Assembly (NCBI GenBank): GCA_949283375.1
Contig: CASDSM010000025.1
Coordinates: 1 to 64,000, forward strand
Source of the DNA: an uncultured Eubacteriales bacterium
Lineage (GTDB): Bacteria; Bacillota; Clostridia; Oscillospirales; Oscillospiraceae
Reading direction: 5' to 3'
Length of the DNA stretch: 64,000 nucleotides
Shown here: positions 15,553 to 24,598 of the stretch, piece by piece
How the letters are laid out: each line of letters opens with the position of its first letter
Numbering within the stretch: the first letter of the stretch is position 1
The notes under the pieces: model-generated
Database searches by the model: none
Seen by the model: only the letters and a program-made list of their open reading frames with translations
Told to the model about the DNA's origin: nothing
Translations under genes and position numbers: made by a program

Positions 15553-16206
15553 ATGGTCACTTTGCAGGAGATCAAATCCAACGCCGAGATCGCCAGCTAT
15601 ATCCGCAAGGCGGATGAGTCGCTGCTGGCCCTCGGCTTTACCGAGCACAGCTTCGCCCACGTCGGGCGGGTGAGCGCCCTGGCGCGGCAGATCCTGGAAT
15701 GGCTGGGCTACGACGCGCGCACGGCGGAGCTGGCCGCCATCGCCGGCTGGCTGCACGACATCGGCAACGTCGTCAACCGGGTGGACCACGCCCAGAGCGG
15801 GGCGGTGATGGCCTTCCGCATCCTGGACAAGATGGGCTTTGCCCCGGAGGAGACGGCCACCGTCATCACCGCCATTGGCAACCACGACGAGCGCACCGCC
15901 TTCCCGGTCAACCCGGTGGCCGCCGCCCTCATCCTGGCGGACAAGACGGACGTGCGCGCCAACCGCGTGCGAAACAAGGACCGCACCACCTTTGACATCC
16001 ACGACCGGGTGAACTACTCCGTCCGCCGCTCTGAGGTGCGGCTGGGAGAGGGGGAGCTCCTCCTCGTTCTGGAGATCGACACCGCCGTGTGCGCCCTGAT
16101 GGACTACTTTGAGATCTTCCTCGACCGGATGCTCCTCTGCCGCAAGGCCGCCGAGAAGCTGGGCGTGCGCTTTGGGCTGGAGATCAACGGACAGACCATG
16201 ATGTAA
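15553..16206 (+). CDS. HD-domain phosphohydrolase (HDIG type)
   Basis: 217 residues. Metal ligands are seen in HSFAHVGRVS, AGWLHDIGNV (HD doublet near residue 70), AIGNHDE and ILADKTDVR, the order expected of a complete HD-domain metallohydrolase. The C-terminal third is a helical and beta extension (LLLVLEIDTAVCALMDYF) common to a clostridial subfamily. It is probably a cytoplasmic nucleotide phosphohydrolase with unknown substrate. The ATG follows GGGAGGGG at 6 bases, and TATAGT at 15521 may be its -10 box. It is not closely related to the divergent HD gene at 14618-15199. Confidence 0.85.
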   Translation: MVTLQEIKSNAEIASYIRKADESLLALGFTEHSFAHVGRVSALARQILEWLGYDARTAELAAIAGWLHDIGNVVNRVDHAQSGAVMAFRILDKMGFAPEETATVITAIGNHDERTAFPVNPVAAALILADKTDVRANRVRNKDRTTFDIHDRVNYSVRRSEVRLGEGELLLVLEIDTAVCALMDYFEIFLDRMLLCRKAAEKLGVRFGLEINGQTMM

Positions 16207-16225
16207 ACATGCCGTCTTTGAGACG

Positions 16226-16269
16226 AGACCGGCCCCGGAGGCGTAACAACCTCCGGGGCCGGTCTTTTT
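16226..16269 (+). terminator. Terminator of the HDIG gene
   Basis: AGACCGGCCCCGGAGG pairs with CCTCCGGGGCCGGTCT around an 8-base loop and is followed by TTTT. Confidence 0.9.
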
Positions 16270-16286
16270 GTGCTTTGCGCTCAGGG

Positions 16287-16877
16287 TCAGGCTTTCAGAT
16301 CGTCGCCGCAGAAGTAGCGCTCCAGCGGCTTGTAGATCAGCGCCGCGACCAGGGCGGTGATGATGATCTCGGGGATCATGTAGCTGCCGTTGTAGGCGAG
16401 GGACCAGATGGGGGCGGCCCAGCCCAGCTCGTTGGGCCAGAGCACCTCCCACACCAGCACGCCGGAGACGTAGTGGCAGGCCAGGCGCGCGAGGAAGGTA
16501 ACGGTAATGCCGAGGGCAAGTTCCAGATGCGGATTCCCCAGCCGGCCCTTAAACATGGCGGACAGGCCGATCACCGAGAAAGCGATCACATAGTCAAACA
16601 GGATAATGAGGACTGCCGTCCACACGCTGTCGGCGTACTGCACGTTGGAGATGCCCAGCAGCATTTGCAGCAGGCTATAGACAAAGGCGGTAAACAGGCC
16701 CCATCCACAGCCGTAACGCCACGAAATGAGAACCAGCGGCAGCATGGAGCAGAAGGTGATCCCTCCGCCCAGCGCCCAGGGACCGGTGAAGGAGAAGAGG
16801 CTGAGCACGGTGCCGATGGCGATCATGATCGCGCTCTCTACCATCCGACGGGTGGTCAGCTTGCGGTTTGTGTTCAT
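16287..16877 (-). CDS. thiT: ECF transporter S component, thiamine-specific
   Basis: 196 residues with six membrane helices, the size of ThiT, which captures thiamine for an energy-coupling factor transporter with shared EcfAAT subunits (not in this window). Conserved Trp/Tyr/Gly positions include RYGCGWGLFTAFVYSLLQ and YNGSYMIPEI, matching the ThiT binding face. The upstream TPP riboswitch independently supports the substrate. The ATG at 16877 has AGGAGGGG 8 bases upstream; an extension to 16955 would run into the terminator hairpin. It is monocistronic. Confidence 0.93.
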   Translation of the reverse strand: MNTNRKLTTRRMVESAIMIAIGTVLSLFSFTGPWALGGGITFCSMLPLVLISWRYGCGWGLFTAFVYSLLQMLLGISNVQYADSVWTAVLIILFDYVIAFSVIGLSAMFKGRLGNPHLELALGITVTFLARLACHYVSGVLVWEVLWPNELGWAAPIWSLAYNGSYMIPEIIITALVAALIYKPLERYFCGDDLKA

Positions 16878-16892
16878 TTTGAACACCCCTCC

Positions 16893-16937
16893 TAAAAAAG
16901 AAAACGTACCGCATTGCATCCAGAACAATGCGGTACG
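16893..16937 (-). terminator. TPP-controlled terminator in the thiT leader
   Basis: On the minus strand CGTACCGCATTG pairs with CAATGCGGTACG and is followed by TTTTCTTTTTT. It lies between the TPP aptamer and the thiT ribosome site, the expected place for a transcription-attenuating expression platform. Confidence 0.85.
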
Positions 16938-16959
16938 AAGCGGACGGAGTCCCATCAGA

Positions 16960-17057
16960 AACAGCTTCCTACGCCGGCATTACCCGGATCAGGTTCAAGG
17001 TGCCTGGAACTGCGCTTTGTCCCAATCTCAGCCGGAGATGTCCCCCAGCGCCCCTGT
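16960..17057 (-). promoter_or_regulatory. TPP riboswitch (THI element)
   Basis: On the minus strand the aptamer begins with GGGGCGCTG and contains GGCTGAGAT, then ACCTTGAACCTGATCCGGG, TAATGCCGGCGTAGGAAG. These are the conserved pyrimidine- and pyrophosphate-binding arms of the TPP family. It precedes thiT and should shut down thiamine uptake when TPP is plentiful. Confidence 0.95.
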
Positions 17058-17109
17058 GCATTCTGTTGCCTTGCGGCCAAGGTCTATTGTATCCCAAACG
17101 CGAAATTTG

Positions 17110-18030
17110 TCAAGTCCCGCTCTCGCGTCTCAGCCGGTCGAGCTGGGCGGTAAACCAGTCCGGCAGCGGGCAGGTGAGGTGAATCTCCTCCCCCGTGCGC
17201 GGGTGGCGGAAGGTGAGCTCTCGCGCGTGCAGGCACTGACCGGCCAGGCCCGGGACCGGCTTTTTGGACCCGTAGACCGTGTCCCCCAGCAGGGGATGGC
17301 CGAGATAGGCCATATGGACGCGAATCTGGTGGGTGCGCCCTGTCTCCAGGCGGCAGCGCAGGTGGGTATAGCCGCGATAGCGGCCGAGCACCTCCCAGTG
17401 AGTCACCGCCCGGCGGCCCTCCGGGTCCACGGCCATCCGCTTGCGGTCCGTCTTGCTGCGGGCGATGGGGGCGTCCACCGTCCCCGCGTCCTCGCGGAAG
17501 CCGCCCACAGCGATGGCCTCATAGGTCCGCGCGAGGGAGTGGTCCTGCAGCTGCGCGGCAAGGGCGAGGTGGGCGCGGTCGTTCTTCGCGGCGATGATGA
17601 GGCCGCTCGTATCCCGGTCGATCCGGTGGACGATGCCGGGGCGCAGCTCGCCGTTGATGCCGGAGAGGGAGCCGCCGCAGTGCCACAGCAGGGCGTTGAC
17701 CAGCGTCCCGTCCGGGTGGCCCGGAGCGGGGTGGACGACGAGGCCCACCGGCTTGTTCACCACGATCACATCCGCGTCCTCATAGACCACGTCGAGCGGG
17801 ATGTCCTGCGGCAGGAGGTCGGGGACCGCCTCCGGCTCGGGGAGGGTCAGCGTGACCGCCGTCCCGGCGGCGAGGCGGTCGTTCTTTTTCAGCGCGCGGC
17901 CGTCCGCCGTGGCCGCTCCCTGCTCGAGCAGGCGCTGGGCGGCGGAGCGGGTGAGCCCCTCCACCGCGCGGGCGAGAAACTGGTCCGCCCGCTCTCCGTC
18001 GCGGTCGGGGGAGAGGAGGAGGACGCTCAT
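17110..18030 (-). CDS. RluD-family pseudouridine synthase
   Basis: 306 residues. An N-terminal S4 RNA-binding domain (about 15-75, ADQFLARAVEGLTRSAAQRLL) precedes the RluA-type catalytic domain. GIVHRIDRDTSGL carries the catalytic Asp and CRLETGRTHQIRVH is the second core motif. Members convert uridines in the 23S rRNA stem-loop 69 region or elsewhere; the exact site cannot be assigned. The start codon overlaps the lspA stop codon as ATGA, so the two genes are translationally coupled, an arrangement very common in Firmicutes. Confidence 0.93.
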   Translation of the reverse strand: MSVLLLSPDRDGERADQFLARAVEGLTRSAAQRLLEQGAATADGRALKKNDRLAAGTAVTLTLPEPEAVPDLLPQDIPLDVVYEDADVIVVNKPVGLVVHPAPGHPDGTLVNALLWHCGGSLSGINGELRPGIVHRIDRDTSGLIIAAKNDRAHLALAAQLQDHSLARTYEAIAVGGFREDAGTVDAPIARSKTDRKRMAVDPEGRRAVTHWEVLGRYRGYTHLRCRLETGRTHQIRVHMAYLGHPLLGDTVYGSKKPVPGLAGQCLHARELTFRHPRTGEEIHLTCPLPDWFTAQLDRLRRESGT

Positions 18031-18515
18031 GACCTGTCCTGCTCCCGCTTTGCCGCGCGCTCCTCCACCCAGATCTCGCGCAGGAGGTAGCCCATCAGCC
18101 CGAAGGCCCCCGCCACCACGCAGCAGTCGGCCACGTTGAAGACGGCGAAGCGGACAAAGAGCACCTCGATCATGTCGGTCACATAGCCGAAGAGGGCGCG
18201 GTCGATCAGGTTGCCCACCGCCCCGGCCAGCAGGAGGGCGAGCATCCACTGGCAGAAGGGGCTGCGGCCCAGCCACTGCCGCCAGATGGCGACGGCGATC
18301 AGAATGGAGGCCGCCAGGCTGACCGCCGTCAGCAGGGGCGTCATGCCGCTCAGGGAGGAGAAGGCCATGCCGGTGTTCTCCACATAGGTCAGGCCCAGCA
18401 CGCCGGGGATCAGCGTCACATCCGTCCCCCCGGCGAGATGGGCGCGGGTGAGGGCCTTGGTCACCTGGTCGGCGGCGGCCAGGAGGAGGGCGGCGAGATA
18501 GTAGAGGGCGGTCAT
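18027..18515 (-). CDS. lspA: Lipoprotein signal peptidase (signal peptidase II)
   Basis: 162 residues with four membrane helices. The two catalytic Asp motifs of this aspartyl peptidase are present: GNLIDRALFGYVTDM and FNVADCCVV. It cleaves the signal peptide of diacylglyceryl-prolipoproteins at the outer face of the membrane. TYVENTGMAFS is the conserved first loop. The ATG at 18515 comes one base after the helicase stop codon (TGAGATG), so translation is probably coupled; a longer frame to 18539 is unlikely. Confidence 0.95.
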   Translation of the reverse strand: MTALYYLAALLLAAADQVTKALTRAHLAGGTDVTLIPGVLGLTYVENTGMAFSSLSGMTPLLTAVSLAASILIAVAIWRQWLGRSPFCQWMLALLLAGAVGNLIDRALFGYVTDMIEVLFVRFAVFNVADCCVVAGAFGLMGYLLREIWVEERAAKREQDRS

Positions 18516-18516
18516 C

Positions 18517-20499
18517 TCAGCGCTTTCCCTTCTTGTCACTCAGATAGTACGGCCGCACCAGACTGCGCGGGGCCTCGGCGGAGGCGGCGGGCTGCGCCTT
18601 GGGCGGGCGGGCCGGGCGCGCGGCGCTCTTGTTCTTTCCGCCGCTCTGGCGGCCACGCGGCGGCTGGGCGGTCACGGCGGCGGACTTGGGGGCCTTCTCC
18701 GCGGCGGGGGCGGACTTCTTCTTTTTCCCGCCCTGCTCCGGCCGGGCGGCGGGCTTCTTTGGCTGCTCCGGCTGGGAGGACGGCTTGGACGGGGCGGCGG
18801 ACTTGCCCCTGCCGCTCCGGCTGCGGCGGCCGGCGCTCTTGCTCTCCGGGGCGGCGGCCTCCTCCTCGCCACGGCTGCGCAGGAACATCCGGGCGGTCGC
18901 GTCCATCACCTTGCCCCCGGAGAGGGGGTTGGGGCGGCGGGATCGGCCCTTGCCGATCTCCCCATAGCCCAGCTCGTCGGCGAAATCGGGCAGGGCGAGC
19001 AACTCATCGAGCGCAGAGGCGGAGTAGGGCTTGCGCTCCGGCGTGCGGCGCGCGGCGCGGTGGCGGATCAGGTCGCTGTAATCCCCCACGTCCTCCTCCG
19101 GCGGCAGGACGGGCTCGCGCACCTCCGGCGCGGCGGCGGGCTTGGCGGCCTTTTTCGGGCGGGGCTGCTTTTTCATCTGGCCAGCGGCCTGCCCTCTGCT
19201 CCGCTCCGGCTGGGGGGAGGCGTCTGTCTGGACGGGCCCGGCCTGCTGCGGGGCCCTGGACGCCTTCGCCTCCCGGGCGCGGCGGCTCTTCTCCTGTGCG
19301 GCGGCGCGGGCCTCGGCATCCTCCGGATTCACCCTGCGGCCGCGGTTGTCTTTCATTGGCACTTCCATCTCCTCCATTGGGTAGGGGTGCTGCCCGGCCC
19401 GGGGGATCGGCCCGCCCAGCTGCCGCTCGATGGCGGCCAGCTCGTCCCGCTCGCTCGCGTCGCAGAAGGAGAGGGCCAGCCCGTCCTGCCCCGCCCGTCC
19501 CGTGCGGCCGATCCGGTGGACGTAGGTCTCAGGCACGTCGGGCAGGTTGTAGTTGATCACGCAGGAGAGCGCCTCGATGTCCAGTCCGCGCGCGGCGATA
19601 TCCGTCGCCACCAGCACGCGCAGGCGCCCGGCCTTGAAGTCCGCCAGGGCGGCCTGCCGCGCGGTCTGGGACTTATTGCCGTGGATGGCGGCGGCGCGGA
19701 TGCCGGCGCGCTCCAGGTCGCGGGCCACGCGGTTGGCCCCGTGCTTGGTCCGGGTAAAGACGAGGACGGAGGGGTAGGGCTGCTCGCCGAGCAGCCAGGT
19801 CAGCAGCTTGGTCTTTTTGCTCTTATCGGTGAGATACAGCCGCTGCTCGATCGCCTCCACGGTGGAGTTGACCGGGTCCACGGCGATGCGCACCGGCTCA
19901 TGAAGCAGCTGGTCCACCAGGCTCCGGACCTCCTGCGGCATGGTGGCGGAGAAAAAGAGGGTCTGCTTCTTCTCCGGCAGCCAGCGCAGGATCTTTTTCA
20001 CGTCGTGGATGAAGCCCATATCCAGCATACGGTCCGCCTCGTCCAGAACGAAGATCTCCAGCTGATCGAGATGAATATAGCCCTGCTGATGCAGGTCGGC
20101 CAGGCGGCCGGGGGTGGCCACCAGAATATCGGTCCCGCGCGTGAGCGCCTCCACCTGGGGCGCCTGTCCCACGCCGCCGAAGATCACCGTGCTGCGCAGG
20201 GGCAGGTGGGCGCCGTAGGCCTCAAAGCACTCCTGATTCTGAATCGCCAGCTCGCGCGTCGGCGTGAGCACCAGGGCGCGGATGGGCCGGTCCGGCCGCG
20301 TCTCGCGCCCGAGCCGGATCAGGATGGGCACGGCAAAGGCACAGGTCTTGCCCGTGCCGGTCTGCGCGCAGCCGAGCACATCCCGGCCCGCGATGGCGGG
20401 GGGGATCGCCTGCGCCTGGATGGGCGTGGGCGTCTCATAGCCCTGCTCCTGCAGGGCGCGCAGGATTTCCCTGGGTAAATGCAGATCGTTAAAATTCAC
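18517..20499 (-). CDS. DEAD-box ATP-dependent RNA helicase with long basic tail
   Basis: 660 residues. The RhlE-like helicase core (1-375) has all motifs: Q motif [56 protein letters not shown] and [10 protein letters not shown]. The remaining roughly 285 residues are a low-complexity Lys/Arg/Ala/Pro extension likely to bind RNA or ribosomes. Such helicases remodel RNA in ribosome assembly and mRNA decay, often at low temperature. Translation appears to start at GTG (20499), with AAAGGACC 8 bases upstream. It is first in a helicase-lspA-rluD-like operon. Confidence 0.93.
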   Translation of the reverse strand: MNFNDLHLPREILRALQEQGYETPTPIQAQAIPPAIAGRDVLGCAQTGTGKTCAFAVPILIRLGRETRPDRPIRALVLTPTRELAIQNQECFEAYGAHLPLRSTVIFGGVGQAPQVEALTRGTDILVATPGRLADLHQQGYIHLDQLEIFVLDEADRMLDMGFIHDVKKILRWLPEKKQTLFFSATMPQEVRSLVDQLLHEPVRIAVDPVNSTVEAIEQRLYLTDKSKKTKLLTWLLGEQPYPSVLVFTRTKHGANRVARDLERAGIRAAAIHGNKSQTARQAALADFKAGRLRVLVATDIAARGLDIEALSCVINYNLPDVPETYVHRIGRTGRAGQDGLALSFCDASERDELAAIERQLGGPIPRAGQHPYPMEEMEVPMKDNRGRRVNPEDAEARAAAQEKSRRAREAKASRAPQQAGPVQTDASPQPERSRGQAAGQMKKQPRPKKAAKPAAAPEVREPVLPPEEDVGDYSDLIRHRAARRTPERKPYSASALDELLALPDFADELGYGEIGKGRSRRPNPLSGGKVMDATARMFLRSRGEEEAAAPESKSAGRRSRSGRGKSAAPSKPSSQPEQPKKPAARPEQGGKKKKSAPAAEKAPKSAAVTAQPPRGRQSGGKNKSAARPARPPKAQPAASAEAPRSLVRPYYLSDKKGKR

Positions 20500-20631
20500 A
20501 AAATCCGGTCCTTTGACTTGAAATGGGATGACCCCTCCGAACGGCGCGCTCTGAGCCAGACGGGCCCCCCGCAGCGCGCGGAAGCTCCCCCGTCTGGCTG
20601 AAAATACAACGGCCTGGAAGGTTCAAATCAT

Positions 20632-20660
20632 AGTATAACAGGATTCTCCCGGGAAGACAA
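20632..20660 (-). promoter_or_regulatory. Promoter of the helicase-lspA operon
   Basis: The minus strand reads TTGTCT (20660-20655), 17 bp, TATACT (20637-20632). The GTG start is about 133 bp downstream, leaving a substantial 5' leader with GC-rich hairpins near 20540-20600. Confidence 0.6.
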
Positions 20661-20705
20661 GGCGCAGAAAAATAGGAATAAGGTAAAAATTCCGCCGATG
20701 GTCGG

Positions 20706-20734
20706 TTTCTTTGGCGGAACGTTTATGCTATAAT
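20706..20734 (+). promoter_or_regulatory. Extended -10 promoter of zapA
   Basis: TTTCTT, 17 bp, then TGC-TATAAT (20729-20734). The zapA start is 59 bp downstream. It diverges from the helicase promoter. Confidence 0.65.
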
Positions 20735-20792
20735 CAGAAAAACAGGACCTGACCACACGCGATTCCGGCCCGCGCCGGAGGGGAGGTAGCCC

Positions 20793-21113
20793 ATGAAATC
20801 GAAAGTGACCGTCAACATCGCCGGCAGTCCCTACACCCTCGTCACCACGGAGGAGGACGTCTCCTACGTCGAGCAGATCGCCGCCCGGGTGGACCAGATG
20901 ATAACCGCCGTCATCCAGCAGGCGCGCGTGAGCGCGATGGACGCGGCGGTGCTCACCGCGGTGAACGCCGTGGACGCCGCGCTCAAGGAGCAGCAGGTGA
21001 GCGACTCGCTGCGCGCCCAGCTCAAGGACGAGCTGGAGGAGAAGACCCGGGTGAAAAACGAGCTGGCCGAGGCCAGACGCGAGATCAGGCGGCTGAAAAA
21101 GAGCCCGAAATAA
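20793..21113 (+). CDS. zapA: Cell division protein ZapA
   Basis: 106 residues. The N-terminal beta-hairpin head (KVTVNIAGSPYTLVTTEEDVSYVEQIAARVD) is the ZapA signature. A long C-terminal coiled coil (about 45-100) mediates dimer/tetramer formation. ZapA crosslinks FtsZ protofilaments at the division ring. GGAGGGGAGG precedes the ATG. The downstream hairpin array separates it from the U32 gene; a maf-mreCD cell-shape group follows shortly after. Confidence 0.9.
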   Translation: MKSKVTVNIAGSPYTLVTTEEDVSYVEQIAARVDQMITAVIQQARVSAMDAAVLTAVNAVDAALKEQQVSDSLRAQLKDELEEKTRVKNELAEARREIRRLKKSPK

Positions 21114-21131
21114 CCGGACAGACCTCCATGC

Positions 21132-21341
21132 CGGGCAAATGCAAGCATTTGCCCGCAGATTGTCGAAAAACTACGCTGAGACTTCCGCGATAGAGCAGCG
21201 GGGGTGCGGAGGAGGGGGCAAAGGGCCCCCTTCGCGTGCAGTCAAAACCGTTTTTGAAACTGCGAAGAAGTTTCAAAAACGGACGCAGCGTGGCAAAAAG
21301 ACTTTTTTGACACGCTGCGGGCAAATGTGATCATTTGCCCG
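21132..21341. repeat. Hairpin array between zapA and the U32 gene
   Basis: The ends carry matching palindromes, CGGGCAAATGC/GCATTTGCCCG at 21132-21155 and CGGGCAAATG/CATTTGCCCG at 21318-21341. Between them lie CCGTTTTTGAAACT/AGTTTCAAAAACGG (21248-21282) and CGCAGCGTG...CACGCTGCG with an AAAAA/TTTTT core (21284-21319). The modules resemble those at 13475-13530, so this is a dispersed intergenic element that may also terminate zapA. Confidence 0.6.
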
Positions 21342-21404
21342 GTTTGAGCTGTCTGCCGCCGGGAAACCTGCGAGAAGAAAACGATTGGGAAGGACTGAGA
21401 GACG

Positions 21405-23483
21405 ATGGAACTGCTCTCCCCCGCCGGCTCCTGTGAGGCGCTCGTCGCCGCCGTACAGAACGGGGCGGACGCCGTCTATCTGGGCTACGGCGCGTTCAAC
21501 GCCCGCCGCAACGCCGCCAATTTCGACGAGAACAGCCTGCGCGACGCGGTAGACTATTGTCACCTGCGCGGCGTGAAGGTCTATCTGACGCTCAACACCC
21601 TGCTCTCTGACCACGAGCTGCCCCAGGCCGCGCGCTACGCCGTCGAGGCCAGCCGCGCCGGGGTGGATGCGGTGCTGGTGCAGGACCTCGGCGTGGCCGC
21701 CCTGGTGCGCTCCGCCGCGCCCGACCTGCCGCTGCACGCCTCCACCCAGATGACGGTGCACAGCCTGGACGGCGTGCTCGCCTGCGCGGCGATGGGAATG
21801 GAGCGCGTGGTCCTCTCGCGCGAGCTGAGCCGCCAGCAGATCGCCTATATCTGCCGCCACTCCCCGATCGAGATCGAGGTGTTCGTCCACGGGGCGCTGT
21901 GCATGTGCTACTCCGGCCAGTGCTTCCTCTCCTCCCTGATTGGGGGGCGCAGCGGCAACCGCGGCCTGTGCGCCCAGCCCTGCCGGATGAAGTACGGCTG
22001 GAACGGGGCGGCGGACGGCTATCCGCTCAGCCTGAAGGACATGTCGCTGGTGAACCACCTCGCCGCGCTGGAGGATATGGGGGTGGCCTGCGCCAAGATC
22101 GAGGGGCGGATGAAGCGGCCGGAATACGTCGCCATCGTCACCCGCGTCTACGCCGCCGCCCTGCGCGAGCGCCGCGCCGCCACCGCCGGAGAGCTGGAGG
22201 AGCTGCGCGCGGCTTTCTCCCGTCAGGGCTTCACCGACGGATACTATACCGGCAGGACCGGGCGGCATATGTTCGGCGTGCGCGAGGCGGAGCGGACGCC
22301 GGAGAAGCTCTTTGCCCAGACCCGGCAGGACTACCGCCGGGAGCATCCCCGCGTCGGCGTCCGCATCACCGCCGGGATGCATGCCGGCCTCCCGCTGCGC
22401 GTCTCGGTGGAGGACCCGGAGGGGCGCTCCCTCACGCTGGAGGGCCCCGTCCCACAGCCTGCCCTCCGCCGTCCCACCACTCGCGAGGAGGTGGAGCGCC
22501 AGCTGGAGAAGACAGGGGGCACCCCCTACTTCGTCCAGTCGATGGAGGTGGAGGCGGACAGCGGCCTCGCCGTCCCCCTCTCCGCCCTCAACAGCCTGCG
22601 CCGCCGCCTGCTCGACGGCCTGACGGTGGAGCGCATCCGCCGCCCGGAGCGCCGGGAGGGACAGGCGCCCTCTGTCCCCCGGGCGGAGAACCGCGCGGAG
22701 GAGCCGGTCTATACCGTCTCCCTGCGCCGGGCGGACCAGCTCACCGGGGGGCTGCTCCAGCTCCGGCCGGCGGTGATCTACCTCGCCCCGGAGGGCATCC
22801 TCAACCAGCGCGCTCTGGTGGAGCGGGCGCTGGGAGAGGGCATCGAGATCTGCGCCGCCCTGCCGCGCATCCTCTGGGACTCCGAGCGCTCCGCCATGGA
22901 GAAGGCGCTGGACGAGGTGCGCGCCCTCGGCGTGAACAGCGCTCTGGCGGGCGAGTGGGGGACGCTGGCGATGGCGATGCGGCGGGACTTCGTCTGCCGC
23001 GGCGACTTTGGCCTGGGGGTGTATAACTCCCTCACCCTCGCCGAGCTGAAGGAGATGGGCCTGCGCTCGGCCACCCTCTCCTTTGAGCAGCGGCTGGCCC
23101 GTGTCCGCGACCTGGCAAAGCCGCTGGACACCGAGCTGATCGTCTACGGACGGCTGCCGCTCATGATCACCCAGAACTGCATCATCAGGAACCGCACCGG
23201 CCGCTGCGCCTGTCAGGGCACGAACCAGCTCACCGACCGGACGGGGGCGCAGTTCCCCGTCCTGCCCGCCCACGGCTGCCGGAACGAGATCTTCAACTCC
23301 AAAAAGCTCTATCTCGCCGACCGGGCGGACCAGTACCGCCGCATCGGCCTCTGGGGGGCGAGGCTGAGCTTCACCACCGAGAATCCGCGCGAGTGCGTGC
23401 ATATCTTTGAGCGCTACCTCGGCCGCGGCTCCTACGCCCCGGTGGATCACACGAGGGGGCTGTACTTCCGCGATGTGGAGTGA
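21405..23483 (+). CDS. U32-family peptidase/RNA hydroxylase-like protein
   Basis: 692 residues. The N-terminal TIM-barrel-like U32 domain (MELLSPAGSCEALVAAVQNGADAVY at the start) holds the family motif FVHGALCMCYSGQC and the Cys-rich SGNRGLCAQPCR segment. A DUF3656-type insertion and the C-terminal repeat (ITQNCIIRNRTGRCAC) follow. Long U32 proteins of this build include RlhA, needed for hydroxylation of 23S rRNA C2501; others are annotated as collagenase-like peptidases. The conserved Cys set suggests a role in tRNA/rRNA hydroxylation here too, by inference. It reads into dut, maf, mreC and mreD. Confidence 0.88.
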   Translation: MELLSPAGSCEALVAAVQNGADAVYLGYGAFNARRNAANFDENSLRDAVDYCHLRGVKVYLTLNTLLSDHELPQAARYAVEASRAGVDAVLVQDLGVAALVRSAAPDLPLHASTQMTVHSLDGVLACAAMGMERVVLSRELSRQQIAYICRHSPIEIEVFVHGALCMCYSGQCFLSSLIGGRSGNRGLCAQPCRMKYGWNGAADGYPLSLKDMSLVNHLAALEDMGVACAKIEGRMKRPEYVAIVTRVYAAALRERRAATAGELEELRAAFSRQGFTDGYYTGRTGRHMFGVREAERTPEKLFAQTRQDYRREHPRVGVRITAGMHAGLPLRVSVEDPEGRSLTLEGPVPQPALRRPTTREEVERQLEKTGGTPYFVQSMEVEADSGLAVPLSALNSLRRRLLDGLTVERIRRPERREGQAPSVPRAENRAEEPVYTVSLRRADQLTGGLLQLRPAVIYLAPEGILNQRALVERALGEGIEICAALPRILWDSERSAMEKALDEVRALGVNSALAGEWGTLAMAMRRDFVCRGDFGLGVYNSLTLAELKEMGLRSATLSFEQRLARVRDLAKPLDTELIVYGRLPLMITQNCIIRNRTGRCACQGTNQLTDRTGAQFPVLPAHGCRNEIFNSKKLYLADRADQYRRIGLWGARLSFTTENPRECVHIFERYLGRGSYAPVDHTRGLYFRDVE

Positions 23484-23520
23484 CGGCCCGCACACGACGT
23501 CTGATGAGGTGAATACGACC

Positions 23521-23973
23521 ATGAAACTGCGCATCAAACCGCTCTCGCCCAAGCTGGGGCGGGAGATCCCCTTCCCCTACTACGCCAGCGCGGGCGCGGC
23601 GGCGATGGACCTGCACGCCTGCCTGGACGGGCCGGTGACCATCCCGCGCGGGGAGAGCCGGGTGATCCCCACCGGCTTTGCCATCGCCCTGCCCTCGGCG
23701 GACTATGTGGCGCTCATCTTCGCCCGCTCCGGCCTCGGCATCCGCCTCGGCATCACCCCGGCCAACTGCGTCGGCGTGATCGACAGCGACTACCGCGGGG
23801 AGGTCCGGGTCGCCCTGCAAAACAGCGGACCGGCGGACTACACCGTCCAGCCCGGGGACCGGATCGCCCAGATGGCAATTATGCCGGTGGTGCAGGCCGG
23901 GCTGGAGATCACCGACACGCTGGACCACACCGCGCGCGAGGCGGGGGGCTTCGGCTCCACCGGCCGGAACTGA
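23521..23973 (+). CDS. dut: dUTP diphosphatase
   Basis: 150 residues, typical for trimeric dUTPase. All five motifs are present: AAMDLHA (I), ARSGL (II), GVIDSDYRGEV (III, with the catalytic Asp), GDRIAQMAI (IV) and the C-terminal Gly-rich GGFGSTGR (V). The enzyme hydrolyses dUTP to dUMP and keeps uracil out of DNA. The ATG at 23521 has GAGGTG upstream; the in-frame extension overlaps the U32 gene and is rejected. It lies 10 bp before maf. Confidence 0.96.
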   Translation: MKLRIKPLSPKLGREIPFPYYASAGAAAMDLHACLDGPVTIPRGESRVIPTGFAIALPSADYVALIFARSGLGIRLGITPANCVGVIDSDYRGEVRVALQNSGPADYTVQPGDRIAQMAIMPVVQAGLEITDTLDHTAREAGGFGSTGRN

Positions 23974-23983
23974 GAGGCGCGCG

Positions 23984-24556
23984 ATGGGTATCATTCTTGC
24001 CTCCCAGTCCCCCCGGCGGCGCGAACTGCTGCGGCAGATGGGGCTGGAGGGCTTTCAGGTGTGCCCCGCCCGCGGCGGGGAGGAGATGGACCTCCGCCTG
24101 CCGCCGGGGGCGCTGGTGGAGGCCCTCGCCCTGGCCAAGGCGCAGGAGGTGGCGGCCGGCGCCGCGCCGCGCGACATCGTCATCGGCGCGGACACCGTGG
24201 TGACGGTGGATGGCCGCGTGCTCGGCAAGCCGGGCGACGAGGCGGAGGCCGCCGCCATGCTGCGCGCCCTCTCCGGCCGGGTCCATCAGGTCTATACCGG
24301 CCTGGCGGTCCTGCGCGGCGCGGAGGTGCAGGTGGGCCATGAGGTCACCGCCGTCCGCTTCCGGGCGCTGGAGGAGCGGGAAATCGCCGCCTACATCGCC
24401 ACCGGCGAGCCGATGGACAAGGCGGGCGCCTATGGCATTCAGGGCCGGGGCGCCCTGCTCATCGAGGGCATCGAGGGGGACTATTGCAGCGTGGTCGGCC
24501 TGCCGGTCTGCCGCCTGGGCCGGATGCTCGCCCAGCTCGGCGTTTGGGTCCTGTGA
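23984..24556 (+). CDS. maf: Maf-family nucleoside triphosphate pyrophosphatase
   Basis: 190 residues. IILASQSPRRRELLRQMG is the Maf substrate loop and VIGADTVV holds the catalytic acidic residue; KAGAYGIQGRGALLI is the later signature. Bacterial Maf proteins hydrolyse dTTP/UTP or modified nucleotides and are linked with septum arrest. The gene is placed, as in many Firmicutes, beside mre genes. RBS GAGAGG precedes the ATG. Confidence 0.94.
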   Translation: MGIILASQSPRRRELLRQMGLEGFQVCPARGGEEMDLRLPPGALVEALALAKAQEVAAGAAPRDIVIGADTVVTVDGRVLGKPGDEAEAAAMLRALSGRVHQVYTGLAVLRGAEVQVGHEVTAVRFRALEEREIAAYIATGEPMDKAGAYGIQGRGALLIEGIEGDYCSVVGLPVCRLGRMLAQLGVWVL

Positions 24557-24598
24557 TATGCGTGTGCCGCCCAGCCGGCGGACAGAGGAGCGTTTCCC

